Of a stretch of 64,000 nt of DNA, positions 32,934-41,465 are shown one piece after another. Within the stretch, counting starts at the first letter, position 1. Each line of letters opens with the position of its first letter. The notes beneath the pieces are model-generated. The model searched no databases, was not told the DNA's origin, and worked only from the letters and a program-made list of their open reading frames with translations. The stretch comes from Oceanobacillus jordanicus (GTDB lineage Bacteria; Bacillota; Bacilli; Bacillales; Amphibacillaceae). Where the stretch lies: contig NZ_JAIFZM010000015.1 of assembly GCF_022095695.1 (NCBI RefSeq), positions 18,690 to 82,689 of the forward strand. Direction: 5' to 3'. A program made the translations under genes and the position numbers.

Positions 32934-33491
32934 TTAAGCATTCGGTTCAATCAAGCCATAGCGGCCATCTTTTCTTCGATACACGACATTGGTTTCACCC
33001 GAAACATCATTTGTGAATACATAAAATGCATGTCCGAGCATGTCCATTTGTAATACTGCTTCTTCAGAATCCATCGGCTTAAGGTTAAATCGTTTAGTTC
33101 TTACAATCTCAATATCTGAAGTTTCTTCTTCAACCGCAACACTTGCGGCATCTTTCTCCAAATCTGCGAAGACGTGCTTTGCTGCACCATGTTGTCTTGT
33201 TTTGCGATTTACTTTTGTTTTATACTTACGAATTTGTCTTTCTAGCTTATCGACAACCAAGTCAATGGCAGCATACAGGTCGATGTGTTGAACTTCCCCG
33301 CGTAATAATAGGTTTGTCATTGGAATCGTAACCTCTATTCGCTGCTCATCATTATAGACACTTAAATTGACATGTACATCCGATATTGGCGTTGAATCAA
33401 AATACCTCTCTAGTTTACTGATCTTCTTCTCTACATATTCTCTTATCGAGCCAGTCACCTCTAGATTTTCACCACGAATGTTAAATTTCAT
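32934..33491 (-). CDS. hpf: Long-form ribosome hibernation promoting factor HPF
   Basis: Binds the 30S subunit and joins two 70S ribosomes into inactive 100S dimers under stress and in stationary phase. The 185 residues are the long form. The N-terminal ribosome-binding domain (MKFNIRGENLEVTGSIREYVEKKISKLERYF) is basic. A linker with IVRTKRF follows, and the C-terminal dimerisation domain (LKPMDSEEAVLQMDMLGHAFYVFTN) completes it. B. subtilis yvyD is SigB- and SigH-dependent and sits in the same place before secA. A matching SigB-type promoter is visible at 33533-33558. AGGAGG precedes the ATG. Confidence 0.96.
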   Translation of the reverse strand: MKFNIRGENLEVTGSIREYVEKKISKLERYFDSTPISDVHVNLSVYNDEQRIEVTIPMTNLLLRGEVQHIDLYAAIDLVVDKLERQIRKYKTKVNRKTRQHGAAKHVFADLEKDAASVAVEEETSDIEIVRTKRFNLKPMDSEEAVLQMDMLGHAFYVFTNDVSGETNVVYRRKDGRYGLIEPNA

Positions 33492-33532
33492 TAAAGTGTC
33501 CTCCTTTCATCTTCTACCTATATTATACTATG

Positions 33533-33558
33533 TTTCCCACGAAAATTCCTGCATAAAC
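33533..33558 (-). promoter_or_regulatory. SigB-type promoter of hpf
   Basis: On the minus strand GTTTAT (33553-33558) and GGGAAA (33533-33538) are separated by 14 bases, fitting the general-stress consensus GTTTAW-N12-15-GGGWAW at every position. It lies about 45 bases before the hpf ATG. A TATAAT overlaps just downstream. The rest of the 33559-33720 stretch shows no gene. Confidence 0.75.
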
Positions 33559-33720
33559 CTAGTTAGAATTTAAGGTTAACGTACTTTTATGTGAATTTTC
33601 TGTACAAAAGCCTGCTACAACGCTTTACAAAGCCTTCACATACTTTACAAACTTTTTAGAGATGATAGCTAATTTGTTAATGAAATCTTTACAAACGACT
33701 TGAATAACGAGCCAAAGTAT

Positions 33721-33758
33721 AAAAAAACACGAAGCAACTTTTCGCTTCGTGTTTTATA
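33721..33758. terminator. Bidirectional terminator after fliT
   Basis: The 12-bp stem AAAACACGAAGC / GCTTCGTGTTTT (33724-33735 and 33744-33755) has an 8-base loop, with extra A and T on the flanks. It ends the flaG-fliD-fliS-fliT transcript. Confidence 0.9.
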
Positions 33759-33779
33759 TTTGTTGGTTGAGATTTACGA

Positions 33780-34133
33780 TTAGTTTCTGCTGTCCATAAA
33801 CCTTCCGTCTCGAGCCCTAACTTTTTCATAGGGGTTGGTATATGTTCGATTAGATTTCTTTTGTTTCTTAACTTGCTTCATTTCCAATTTAAGGTCACGG
33901 AAAAGGTTCTCCATTTTCCCCTCGATTGTCCGATTCTTTTCTACAACGATTTGTCCCAGTTCTTTTTCTTCACTGGAGAAAGGAGCAACAATGTTCTCCA
34001 TCTGCTCGCCCCGTAGTTCCACTAACTGGTTAACTTGCTCTATAATTTCTTCTCTGTTTTTTGCTGTCGTCTCCTGACTCAGTACTTTTTCAAGTCTTAT
34101 GGTGGCATCGTATACTGGCTTTAGACGATTCAT
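33780..34133 (-). CDS. fliT: Flagellar chaperone FliT
   Basis: Predicted export chaperone for the filament cap protein FliD, 117 residues, almost entirely helical with a basic, disordered C-terminus. The open frame extends to 34193, but the ATG at 34131-34133 overlaps the fliS stop as TAATG. This coupled start and the conserved N-terminus MNRLKPVYDATIRLEKVLS fix the beginning. It is the last gene of flaG-fliD-fliS-fliT, the same order as in B. subtilis. Confidence 0.85.
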   Translation of the reverse strand: MNRLKPVYDATIRLEKVLSQETTAKNREEIIEQVNQLVELRGEQMENIVAPFSSEEKELGQIVVEKNRTIEGKMENLFRDLKLEMKQVKKQKKSNRTYTNPYEKVRARDGRFMDSRN

Positions 34134-34531
34134 TACACTTGTGCGCCCTGTGTATAAGTAGTCTGTCGGCTTTTTTGCAGGACCTGCTTCCATGTATCTC
34201 GGAAATCTACGGTTAGGTCAAGGACTTCTTGCAAGATTGCTGGGTCATTTTTTATATTCGCTTCTTTAAGCTGAAAATGCATGTATTCATATAAAGGAAG
34301 AATTTGCTGAGAAATTTCGACCTTTTGATCTAATGTGATCATCAGTTCTTGTATGATGTTTTGTGCTTTTTGGATATTGGTATTTTTTTGTTCAAAATCA
34401 TTGTTTTCAATATTCCTGCTCGCTTGCTTAATGAATTTAATACATCCATTATAAAGCATGAGCGTTAATTCTCCGCCAGATGCTGTATTCACTGCGTTGT
34501 TCTTGTACGCCTGGTACTGCTTAGTCGACAA
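34133..34531 (-). CDS. fliS: Flagellin export chaperone FliS
   Basis: Cytoplasmic chaperone that keeps flagellin unpolymerised before export and binds FliW in B. subtilis. The family core ASGGELTLMLYNGCIKFIKQA is at about residues 16-36, and AQNIIQELMITLD and VDFRDTWKQVL follow. A GTG at 34540 is also in frame, but AGGAG would touch it. The TTG at 34531 has AGGAG about eight bases upstream and gives 132 residues, close to the 133 of B. subtilis. Confidence 0.92.
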   Translation of the reverse strand: MSTKQYQAYKNNAVNTASGGELTLMLYNGCIKFIKQASRNIENNDFEQKNTNIQKAQNIIQELMITLDQKVEISQQILPLYEYMHFQLKEANIKNDPAILQEVLDLTVDFRDTWKQVLQKSRQTTYTQGAQV

Positions 34532-34560
34532 TACACTCACTCCTCTGTTGGTATTCCACT

Positions 34561-36111
34561 TTACATCGTACCCCCGCCAAATTGCGACATTAATTGAGCA
34601 GACTGGTTATTCATTCGGGAAATAGCCTTTTCCATCGCAGTAAATTGATTCCAGTATCGTGTCTCAACTTGGGTTAACCTGTCTTCAAAATCAGATATCC
34701 GTGTATTTAAATCCTTCATCCGTTTACCAAGGGTATAACTTTCTAGTGTAGTACTAGTAGCTTTCCCAGCTCTTTCCCCTATTGTATTCATTGTCCGATC
34801 TAGTGAATCTTCTAATCGGTTGATAATACCCCGATCATCTCCCTCACTACTATTAGCAAATAGCTTTTGTACGCCAGCAGGATTCTCTTGCAAGGCAGCT
34901 CTAAGGTCATCTTCCTCTACAATTAATTTTCCCCCATCCAGATAGTTAGAAGAGGTGGAGATGCCAATTTGCGTTAAGGATTTATATTCACCACCAGTTT
35001 CAACTGAAGAATACCAGCTTTGACGCATATCAAATAGCCCTGACGTTAAGGAAGTTTCCCCTCGGAGAATACCGCTTTTCGCTCGTTCTTCCCAACGTTC
35101 TATTTCATCCTCTGACATTTCTTCTTTTTGTTCTTCAGTAAGTGGCGGATAATCACGGTATCTTTCTTCTTTTTGAACATCGTTTATCATTTCAACCACT
35201 TCGTTGTATTTGTCAACGAACTTCATGATCTTTTCCACGGATGCATCCACATCATTGGTTACCGTTAGCTTGGCAGATTTACCATCCGTAGTATCCGTGA
35301 AGTTAAAGGTAATGCCATTTAGTTTATAGCTATTTTCTGTGGATTCCACTTCGTGGACGCCGTTGTAGGTAAATTCCGCGTTTTGTCCGCCCTTTTCGTT
35401 TGACTCGTCCATTTTTAAAACAGTGGCAAAGAAGGATGTATCTTCAAAGGTGATTTCTTGTCCACCGGTTTCGATCACGGGATCAGTACCGCTCTTCTGA
35501 GTAGGATTGTAATCCCCTGTACGAGTTGTTTCCATGATAACCTTATCTGTTACTTCATCATAGAATGCCCGTACATTGTTATCCTCATCGGTAATTCGTT
35601 TCAAGAGACTGCTAAGCGTGTCGTCGTCTTTAATTTCTACTTTATGAGTCTGTTCTTTTCCATTTTCGTCATAGGTTTTGAAAACTACTCCGTCTTCAAA
35701 ATCTTCTAAATTTATATTTTGTTCCTTTAAAGTCTTTGTTGCGGCTCCCCCTTTGAAGTCTATGTCTCCTTCACTTAACGTACCAGTACTCACATTAATC
35801 GCATTTGAAGCTAGTTGACTTACCTTCATCTCAAAAGAACCATTAGATGTACTTGGTGTCCCTGTTGCAGTCACCGCTCCCTCCATTGAAGAAGAGATTG
35901 TTTTCGGGTTGTACGTTTTACTCAATTTCATATCTAGCATTAAATTATCTAGTTCAGATAGTTTTGTATTAATTTCGCGGAAGCCATCACGCTTCCACTC
36001 CAGCATTGTCTTGTCTTGTTGCATCTTATCTAGCGGCATACGCTCTGCTGTCATTAGCTTATTTACGAGCTGGTCAATGTCCATTCCTGATGCAAGTCCA
36101 CCAATACGCAT
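34561..36111 (-). CDS. fliD: Flagellar filament cap protein FliD
   Basis: Cap at the filament tip that helps flagellin fold into the growing filament. The 516 residues start with the conserved helical MRIGGLASGMDIDQLVNKLMTAERMPLDKM. A variable surface domain follows in the middle (about 80-280). The C-terminal coiled coil is LNTRISDFEDRLTQVETRYWNQFTAMEKAISRMNNQSAQLMSQ. AGGAGGG precedes the ATG by seven bases. It is co-transcribed with flaG, fliS and fliT. Confidence 0.96.
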   Translation of the reverse strand: MRIGGLASGMDIDQLVNKLMTAERMPLDKMQQDKTMLEWKRDGFREINTKLSELDNLMLDMKLSKTYNPKTISSSMEGAVTATGTPSTSNGSFEMKVSQLASNAINVSTGTLSEGDIDFKGGAATKTLKEQNINLEDFEDGVVFKTYDENGKEQTHKVEIKDDDTLSSLLKRITDEDNNVRAFYDEVTDKVIMETTRTGDYNPTQKSGTDPVIETGGQEITFEDTSFFATVLKMDESNEKGGQNAEFTYNGVHEVESTENSYKLNGITFNFTDTTDGKSAKLTVTNDVDASVEKIMKFVDKYNEVVEMINDVQKEERYRDYPPLTEEQKEEMSEDEIERWEERAKSGILRGETSLTSGLFDMRQSWYSSVETGGEYKSLTQIGISTSSNYLDGGKLIVEEDDLRAALQENPAGVQKLFANSSEGDDRGIINRLEDSLDRTMNTIGERAGKATSTTLESYTLGKRMKDLNTRISDFEDRLTQVETRYWNQFTAMEKAISRMNNQSAQLMSQFGGGTM

Positions 36112-36138
36112 GTGTTTCCCTCCTATACCTTTTAGGCA

Positions 36139-36486
36139 CTATACTTTTTCATCAATTAAAATCCCCATAAACTCTGCCATTTGGGCATACATGTCTAAAA
36201 ACTTCTTTGGAGGGATCTCTTTAATTACTTCTTTCGTTTCTGAATCTACCACCGTAACGTAATATTTCTCTAATTTATCATGAAGTTCAAACTTCAAATT
36301 TGTATGTAACGGTTTCATCAAATCATTTAATGCGTTAGTAGCATTCTCTATATCTGTCTTGTCAAATTCCTTTATGGCTTTGCTGTTTTCACTGGTTCTA
36401 TCTATCATTGGAGCTGTAGCCTTGGTGTTTTCACTTGATAGAAGAGGTTGTGAGTTATTTATCACATTTTCTAAGCGCATGTCCAT
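36139..36486 (-). CDS. flaG: FlaG family protein (YvyC)
   Basis: A 115-residue protein of the FlaG/YvyC family, associated with filament-length control in other bacteria; its exact role is unknown. The C-terminal signature LKFELHDKLEKYYVTVVDSETKEVIKEIPPKKFLDMYAQMAEFMGILID is nearly family-perfect. The N-terminal part is polar and probably disordered. The ATG at 36486 has GAGGAG four bases upstream; the in-frame ATG at 36480 is an alternative. A SigD-type -10 (GCCGATAT) lies about 35 bases upstream. Confidence 0.9.
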   Translation of the reverse strand: MDMRLENVINNSQPLLSSENTKATAPMIDRTSENSKAIKEFDKTDIENATNALNDLMKPLHTNLKFELHDKLEKYYVTVVDSETKEVIKEIPPKKFLDMYAQMAEFMGILIDEKV

Positions 36487-36516
36487 GCAACTCCTCAACT
36501 ATATTATTCAATTTTT

Positions 36517-36524
36517 ATATCGGC
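36517..36524 (-). promoter_or_regulatory. SigD-type -10 element before flaG-fliDST
   Basis: GCCGATAT on the minus strand equals the B. subtilis SigD -10 consensus. The expected -35 (TAAA about 15 bases before) is not well matched. It is located in the csrA-flaG gap, where hag lies in B. subtilis. Confidence 0.5.
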
Positions 36525-36561
36525 TAAATAGAAATTAATATGAAGCAGAATACGAAAACTT

Positions 36562-36789
36562 CTACTGCTTCTCCGTTTTTTTCAGAAGCTGTAGCAAGTC
36601 TTCTGAAATATTAAGTGCCTCATTATTTTGCTGTTTTGTATCTATGTAAAGCTCTTTGCGGTAAATATCTACAGATTCTGGTGCTTCAATTCCTATCTTT
36701 ACTTGATCTCCTTCAATGCCGAGAACTTTGATTTCAATCTCTTCACCTATTTGAATGGACTCATTATTTTTCCGTCTAAGTACAAGCAT
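36562..36789 (-). CDS. csrA: Translational regulator CsrA
   Basis: RNA-binding homodimer that blocks ribosome access on target mRNAs; in B. subtilis its target is the flagellin (hag) leader. The 75 residues have the conserved start [18 protein letters not shown] and [16 protein letters not shown]. The last 20 residues form a helix. It starts two bases after the fliW stop with AAAGGGG upstream. FliW, its protein antagonist, is encoded directly ahead. Its usual neighbour hag is not here. Confidence 0.96.
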   Translation of the reverse strand: MLVLRRKNNESIQIGEEIEIKVLGIEGDQVKIGIEAPESVDIYRKELYIDTKQQNNEALNISEDLLQLLKKTEKQ

Positions 36790-36791
36790 GG

Positions 36792-37241
36792 TTATTCCCC
36801 TTTCGCTTCCATTGGTGTTTCTGGAACAATTGGAGCTGTTGTAGAATATTCATCTATCGCTACGATATATTGCTTGCCTCGTTTACTTCTCGGATTAATG
36901 ACGAGCGGGGATTTTAAGTTTAATGTGCTTTTTTGAAATGGACTCTTTAACGTGACAATAGAAAATAATAGAACATCCTTTTCAGTCTCTATTTGCAGAC
37001 TCTCCATAATGGCGTCATCCAATTTAATCGTATAATCCGGGTAAACGGTATGCGGGGTTGTTATAACAAAAGCCACATCCTTTGTCTCGACAGATTGTAG
37101 GATTTGAAAAGCAGGATTATCCGCTAATTCTAATAATACAAAACGTTTTTCATCTATAAAGCCAGGAATACCTTTTGCAAAATGAATCAGTTGCTGTTCC
37201 TCTACTTCCACTTCGCCTAAATACCTAGTTTGAATTCTCAA
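36792..37241 (-). CDS. fliW: Flagellar assembly factor FliW
   Basis: Binds CsrA and flagellin, releasing hag mRNA from CsrA when flagellin is scarce. The 149-residue protein has the family pattern [37 protein letters not shown] and [16 protein letters not shown]. The start codon is TTG at 37239-37241, six bases after AAGGAAGG. It precedes csrA by two bases. Confidence 0.95.
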   Translation of the reverse strand: MRIQTRYLGEVEVEEQQLIHFAKGIPGFIDEKRFVLLELADNPAFQILQSVETKDVAFVITTPHTVYPDYTIKLDDAIMESLQIETEKDVLLFSIVTLKSPFQKSTLNLKSPLVINPRSKRGKQYIVAIDEYSTTAPIVPETPMEAKGE

Positions 37242-37315
37242 AAAAACCTTCCTTTCGTCTAATAGAAAAATATCGTATTCATATATAATATAGTGAACTA
37301 TTTCAACGTTGCCCT

Positions 37316-37888
37316 TTATTCATCCCCACGGTGTAAATTAACAAAATCAATCTCTAATGATGGCTGCTGTTTCATCCCTGTTTCAACCTTACCTGGAATA
37401 TAGCTTATTTCCGGTTTGTTTGACTTGGCTTCGATTATAGGTGCATTGGTTTTCACCGAAATATCTAATTGAGATGGTTGATAGCTTGTTTTCACACTAA
37501 AGGTTGATGGGATAAATGTCAGTTCGAGCGACTTCATTGGCTCTTCCGAATTAGCCTTTGCTTGCGTTGTAATCGGGTTCCCACCATTTTCAATCTTCAT
37601 CAGCGCTGTTCCCTGCCTAGCACGACGTGCCATTCCTTCTTTCACCGCTGCAAGGCCTTCCTGTGCAAAACGATCATTTCGTTTAAAAATATGCATGAGG
37701 TTCATATCCTCCCATGCTTTCGTTTGATCTATCTTTAATTTGGAGGGTGTTGTATTCATCGTCATCTCTGCCGCCGGCTGTTGAATCGTTAGGTCCGCTT
37801 TCGGTTGCCTGATCTCCTGTCTAGCCCGTGTTTGCTGTATTTGAATTTGGGCCATTTGGGACTGCATCCTGATTTGTGGTAACTTCAC
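37316..37888 (-). CDS. yviE: YviE-like protein (DUF6470)
   Basis: A 190-residue protein of unknown function conserved in the flagellar cluster. It starts KLPQIRMQSQMAQIQIQQTRARQEI and has several short repeats of the form [IL]xIxQTxA, as the family does. The GTG at 37888 has AAGGTGG nine bases upstream and gives the conserved N-terminus, so it is preferred to the ATG at 37909. It lies between flgL and fliW, as in B. subtilis. Confidence 0.8.
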   Translation of the reverse strand: MKLPQIRMQSQMAQIQIQQTRARQEIRQPKADLTIQQPAAEMTMNTTPSKLKIDQTKAWEDMNLMHIFKRNDRFAQEGLAAVKEGMARRARQGTALMKIENGGNPITTQAKANSEEPMKSLELTFIPSTFSVKTSYQPSQLDISVKTNAPIIEAKSNKPEISYIPGKVETGMKQQPSLEIDFVNLHRGDE

Positions 37889-37935
37889 CTTATTCCACCA
37901 CCTTATCATCTTGAATAATCACTGTTTGTTTAAAA

Positions 37936-37970
37936 TGAAATAAACCCTGCGCCCTTTTCTGGGTCAGGGT
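37936..37970. terminator. Hairpin terminator after flgL
   Basis: The 8-bp stem AAACCCTG / CAGGGTTT has a 15-base loop. On the minus strand it follows flgL and is followed by TT-rich sequence. Confidence 0.7.
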
Positions 37971-37979
37971 TTATGAGAA

Positions 37980-38852
37980 CTACCGAAGAAAATCAATTAA
38001 GGACGGTTGAATAATTTTAGAGCCAGCAGACAGTGCTGCTCGATGTAAGCTCTCCTGGGTAATCAATTCCGTAATGGCTTTTTCATAATCCACATCTTCA
38101 TTTTCAGCCATTGTACTCGTCGCGACAATTTCCTGTTCGCTTAATCTATTTTCAACAAGTTCGAGTCGATTCATACGAGCCCCAAGGTCCGCACGAGCAT
38201 TAATAATGTTATCAATTCCACCTTGCAGGCTAGATATATTACCTTCGATTGCTTCTTGATCATTGCTCTCAAGGTCTGCAATAAATGAATCAATGTTTGC
38301 AAATAGATCATTTCCAAAAACATCTTCGGGATTTACGTTAGCTTGTAGCTTTGTCCCACCAGCCACATCAATTAAAACTGGACTTGTACTGGAAGGTTCA
38401 AATTCGCCATCCTCATTAACGGGCGGTGTCTCTGTATCTGTCCCATTAAAAATATACTTCCCATTCACACTGGTATTCGCAATATCCATCATATGCTCTT
38501 TCAACTGTGTTACTTCATTCATAATGTTTTCACGCTCGGAAGCATCATATGTATCATTGCTTGCCTGTACAGCAAGTTCACGTAACTTTTGCATCGTTTG
38601 CGTTGCTTTATCGAGTGCGGAATCCGTATTATCCATCCAGTTATGAACTTCACTCGTATTACGTTTATATTGTTCAATTTGCTTGAGCTCTGTGCGATAG
38701 CCCATTCCTTTCATCGCAATAACCGGATCATCGGAAGGGCGGTTTATCTTTTTGCCTGTACTAACTTGATCCATCAGTGTATCCATTTTTGAATAACTGG
38801 ACGTTAGATTACGTAGCATGTTATTGGATAACATTCCTTGTGTTATACGCAT
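37980..38852 (-). CDS. flgL: Flagellar hook-filament junction protein FlgL
   Basis: Second junction protein (HAP3) between hook and filament. The 290 residues have the flagellin-like N-terminal helix MRITQGMLSNNMLRNLTSSYSKMDTLMDQVSTGKKINRPSDDP. The C-terminal helix (YEKAITELITQESLHRAALSAGSKIIQPSLIDFLR) is present too. It directly follows flgK with nine bases between. The central part is shorter than in flagellin. Confidence 0.96.
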   Translation of the reverse strand: MRITQGMLSNNMLRNLTSSYSKMDTLMDQVSTGKKINRPSDDPVIAMKGMGYRTELKQIEQYKRNTSEVHNWMDNTDSALDKATQTMQKLRELAVQASNDTYDASERENIMNEVTQLKEHMMDIANTSVNGKYIFNGTDTETPPVNEDGEFEPSSTSPVLIDVAGGTKLQANVNPEDVFGNDLFANIDSFIADLESNDQEAIEGNISSLQGGIDNIINARADLGARMNRLELVENRLSEQEIVATSTMAENEDVDYEKAITELITQESLHRAALSAGSKIIQPSLIDFLR

Positions 38853-38861
38853 TTATTTCCC

Positions 38862-40400
38862 CTACCTTCCTACTAATCCCATATTGTTGATGACGCGATC
38901 AAGCATTTCATCAATTGTGGTCATACTTCTTGCAGCAGCACTATAGGCATGCTGGAACTTGATCATATTAGACATTTCCTCATCAAGTGAAACAGAGCTT
39001 ACTGACATACGTTGATCTTCTACTTGAGAACGAAGAATATTGGCGTTTGCTGTCATTCTACTAGCTTCTTGAGATTGTACCCCCATCTCACCAATTAAAG
39101 ATTGATAAAATGTATTAACGGAAGTATTTTTCCCAAGCGGATCGTCTGCTAATGATGTATCATTAAATACCTCTGCTAGCTTCGAAGCATTGCCGCCATT
39201 TCCTGTATTACCTGTTTCGTCTCCTGGGGCAGCTGCAATAAGATCAGGTTCATCCAGGATATCTTGGTTAACTGTTAAGCCCTCTGCAGTACCATCTAGG
39301 CCATCTTTAAATTCAAAGAAATCTAAGCCTTCATTACCGTCAAGATCCTTACCTGAACGATGTACTGCATTAAACGCTTCCGCAAAAGTCTTCGCCATTT
39401 TATCAAGGTCTGCCAACATATCGGTATAGGTTCCAGTAACACCGTCTCCGTCTTCTGCTTCATATCCGTATGCATCAATTAGTCCTTTGATCGAACCATT
39501 TGATGACATAATAGAGTTGCCATCAGCAGTAAGTCCAGTTACCGCAGCTGTATCATCGTTTGCGTATTCTATCTCAATTTTATTAACTGCTTCTTCATTA
39601 CCTGCATTTTTGCCATCGACGAGTTTAACAGGTGGGGTAAGGGCTTTTCCCTTGTCATCGACAACTTCAATGCTTGCAAGTCCAGCCGCTATATCGGGGG
39701 AGCTTTCAGAACTCTTGTCATAGCTAACCTTGATGTTCATCATGCCAGAAAGTTTGTCTACTAATCTGTCTCGCTCATCATAAAGATCATTGGGCAGGTA
39801 GCCATGTGGTTCTAATGCACTTATCTGTGCGTTTACACCATCGATTTGTCTTAGCAACGAGTTGGCATCACTTACAGATACATCGATCTGTGTTTTCAAG
39901 TCTGTTCGAATAGAGCTTAATGATTCAGATAAATAGTTAAATGTCTCAGCCACAGCGCGCCCTCGTTCTGCTACAACAGATCTCGCACCTGAATTTTCAG
40001 GCGTTGTTGCTAAATCCTGAAGTGATTGCCAGAAACTATCCATCGTCTTAGATAAGCCACTATCTGATGGTTCGTTCATAATGCCTTCCATTCTGACATA
40101 TGAATTGGAAAGCGATTCCCAATACCCTGTTTTGCTGTTCTCAGAACGGTATTGGTAGTCTAGAAAGCTATCTCTTACTCTTTCTACTGAACCAGCTTGC
40201 ACACCAGTCCCTAGTTGGCCAGGAATTTCAGGACGATTCCTTGATCCAGCAGGAAAAGGATTCATCGTTTCGAAATTAACCCGTTGTCTAGAGTAACCTT
40301 CTGTATTTGCATTTGAAATATTGTGACCTGTTGTATAGAGCGCTGATTGCTGGGTAAACAACGCTTGCTTGGCCATTTCCAATCCGTGAAATGTGCTCAT
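38862..40400 (-). CDS. flgK: Flagellar hook-associated protein FlgK
   Basis: First junction protein (HAP1) on the hook. The 512 residues begin MSTFHGLEMAKQALFTQQSALYTTGHNISNANTEGYSRQRVNFE, the rod-hook signature. The C-terminus SLDEEMSNMIKFQHAYSAAARSMTTIDEMLDRVINNMGLVGR is family-typical. Two ATG codons are in tandem (40403 and 40400); GGAG spacing is seven bases to the second. It lies in flgM-flgN-flgK-flgL order. Confidence 0.97.
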   Translation of the reverse strand: MSTFHGLEMAKQALFTQQSALYTTGHNISNANTEGYSRQRVNFETMNPFPAGSRNRPEIPGQLGTGVQAGSVERVRDSFLDYQYRSENSKTGYWESLSNSYVRMEGIMNEPSDSGLSKTMDSFWQSLQDLATTPENSGARSVVAERGRAVAETFNYLSESLSSIRTDLKTQIDVSVSDANSLLRQIDGVNAQISALEPHGYLPNDLYDERDRLVDKLSGMMNIKVSYDKSSESSPDIAAGLASIEVVDDKGKALTPPVKLVDGKNAGNEEAVNKIEIEYANDDTAAVTGLTADGNSIMSSNGSIKGLIDAYGYEAEDGDGVTGTYTDMLADLDKMAKTFAEAFNAVHRSGKDLDGNEGLDFFEFKDGLDGTAEGLTVNQDILDEPDLIAAAPGDETGNTGNGGNASKLAEVFNDTSLADDPLGKNTSVNTFYQSLIGEMGVQSQEASRMTANANILRSQVEDQRMSVSSVSLDEEMSNMIKFQHAYSAAARSMTTIDEMLDRVINNMGLVGR

Positions 40401-40422
40401 CATCTTACTCCTTTATTCTTTA

Positions 40423-40911
40423 TTAAGCCTTTGAATCAAATACCGATCGTTTGCCAGCAGAAGAAGCTGCCTTCCCTTCCCCATAATTCAAGTTTTTAAG
40501 AGAGGGATTCATTAAATCAAGGGAGAGCTGCACAAATTGCATAGACTGGTTAATTAATGCCTCGTTAAGCTGCTCCTGTTGTTTTAATTTTGTGATAGCT
40601 TCTGTTAGCGAAATGGCACTGGCTTCAAGTTCCGTCTTTTCTTCCTCTTTATCCAAATGCTCCAATAAGGAAGTAATGGATGGATCACTAACGGATGGGT
40701 GCTCCTTAACAAAGGCTTCTACTGTTTGGATACGGGTAGTCTCGGTCTGTTCTAATTCTCGAATCCGCTTTCTCTCTTTTACAAGAATGGACTGCAGCTT
40801 CTCTACTTTCCCTTCCTTTATAACCTCTGTTTTTTCTCGGGAGATTTCTAGTAGAGCTTCATGAAGCTTTACTAGACTATTTAATGCTTCTTGCACTTTT
40901 TGAATTGACAT
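40423..40911 (-). CDS. flgN: FlgN export chaperone (YvyG)
   Basis: Cytoplasmic chaperone for FlgK and FlgL, 162 residues, long helices with the motif ALNSLVKLHEALLEISREKTEVIKEGKVEKLQSILVKERK. The C-terminus is basic. GGGAGG is ten bases before the ATG. It is located directly upstream of flgK, as in B. subtilis. Confidence 0.92.
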   Translation of the reverse strand: MSIQKVQEALNSLVKLHEALLEISREKTEVIKEGKVEKLQSILVKERKRIRELEQTETTRIQTVEAFVKEHPSVSDPSITSLLEHLDKEEEKTELEASAISLTEAITKLKQQEQLNEALINQSMQFVQLSLDLMNPSLKNLNYGEGKAASSAGKRSVFDSKA

Positions 40912-40942
40912 GGGGTGTTGTCCTCCCTGTTATCCGAAAACT

Positions 40943-41203
40943 CTATTTACCTGACCAGAAATCGATCATTTTTTGTGCGGTCTTTTCTGGGTCGACTTTA
41001 TATTCTCCAGCATCCACTGCTTTTTTTATATTTTGTATATACTCTGCACGTGCTGGATTTGTCTTTTCACTCTCTTGTAGCTGTTTTGCTTGATTAGAGA
41101 TTTCCAATTGATCCTGCTTGGTTTCTTTTTTTATCTCCGTGTGTTTTTGTAGATGACTCTTATATGGATTAAAGTTCGTTTGATTAGGTCCGTTAATCTT
41201 CAT
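40943..41203 (-). CDS. flgM: Anti-sigma factor FlgM
   Basis: Binds SigD until the hook-basal body is complete. The 86 residues start MKINGPNQTNFNPYKSH and the SigD-binding C-terminus is VDAGEYKVDPEKTAQKMIDFW. The frame goes on to a GTG at 41212, but AGAGGTG has proper spacing (eight) only to the ATG at 41203. A family-2 repeat sits right upstream and separates flgM from yvyF. Confidence 0.95.
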   Translation of the reverse strand: MKINGPNQTNFNPYKSHLQKHTEIKKETKQDQLEISNQAKQLQESEKTNPARAEYIQNIKKAVDAGEYKVDPEKTAQKMIDFWSGK

Positions 41204-41238
41204 GGCCTTCACACCTCTTTACTTGAATATTCTTCTTT

Positions 41239-41398
41239 TATAGGTTGTTCAAAAGTCCGGTACAAATGACACATCGAATTTCTTCGTTGGCTTGCTTTTC
41301 CATTCCTCACGTATTAATTACATACGTTCCGGTACTCAAAGCTACACCGCCTCGAACTTCTTGGTCCTCTATATCCTCCTTTTTGAACACGCACTATT
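41239..41398 (-). mobile_element. MITE-like repeat, family 2, copy 2
   Basis: Element of about 160 bp with ends TATAGGTTGTTCAAAA and TTTTTGAACACGCACTAT, and the same core as copy 1 (9413). The orientation relative to the host operon is the same: reading the transcript, it starts with GTGCGTGTTCAAAAAGGAGG. The middle differs. It carries no protein. Confidence 0.75.
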
Positions 41399-41465
41399 AT
41401 AAATACCAATGGTAACATTCTCTTGTTCATTATATCGGTATTATTTAGGATTTCTAAAGTATTAA

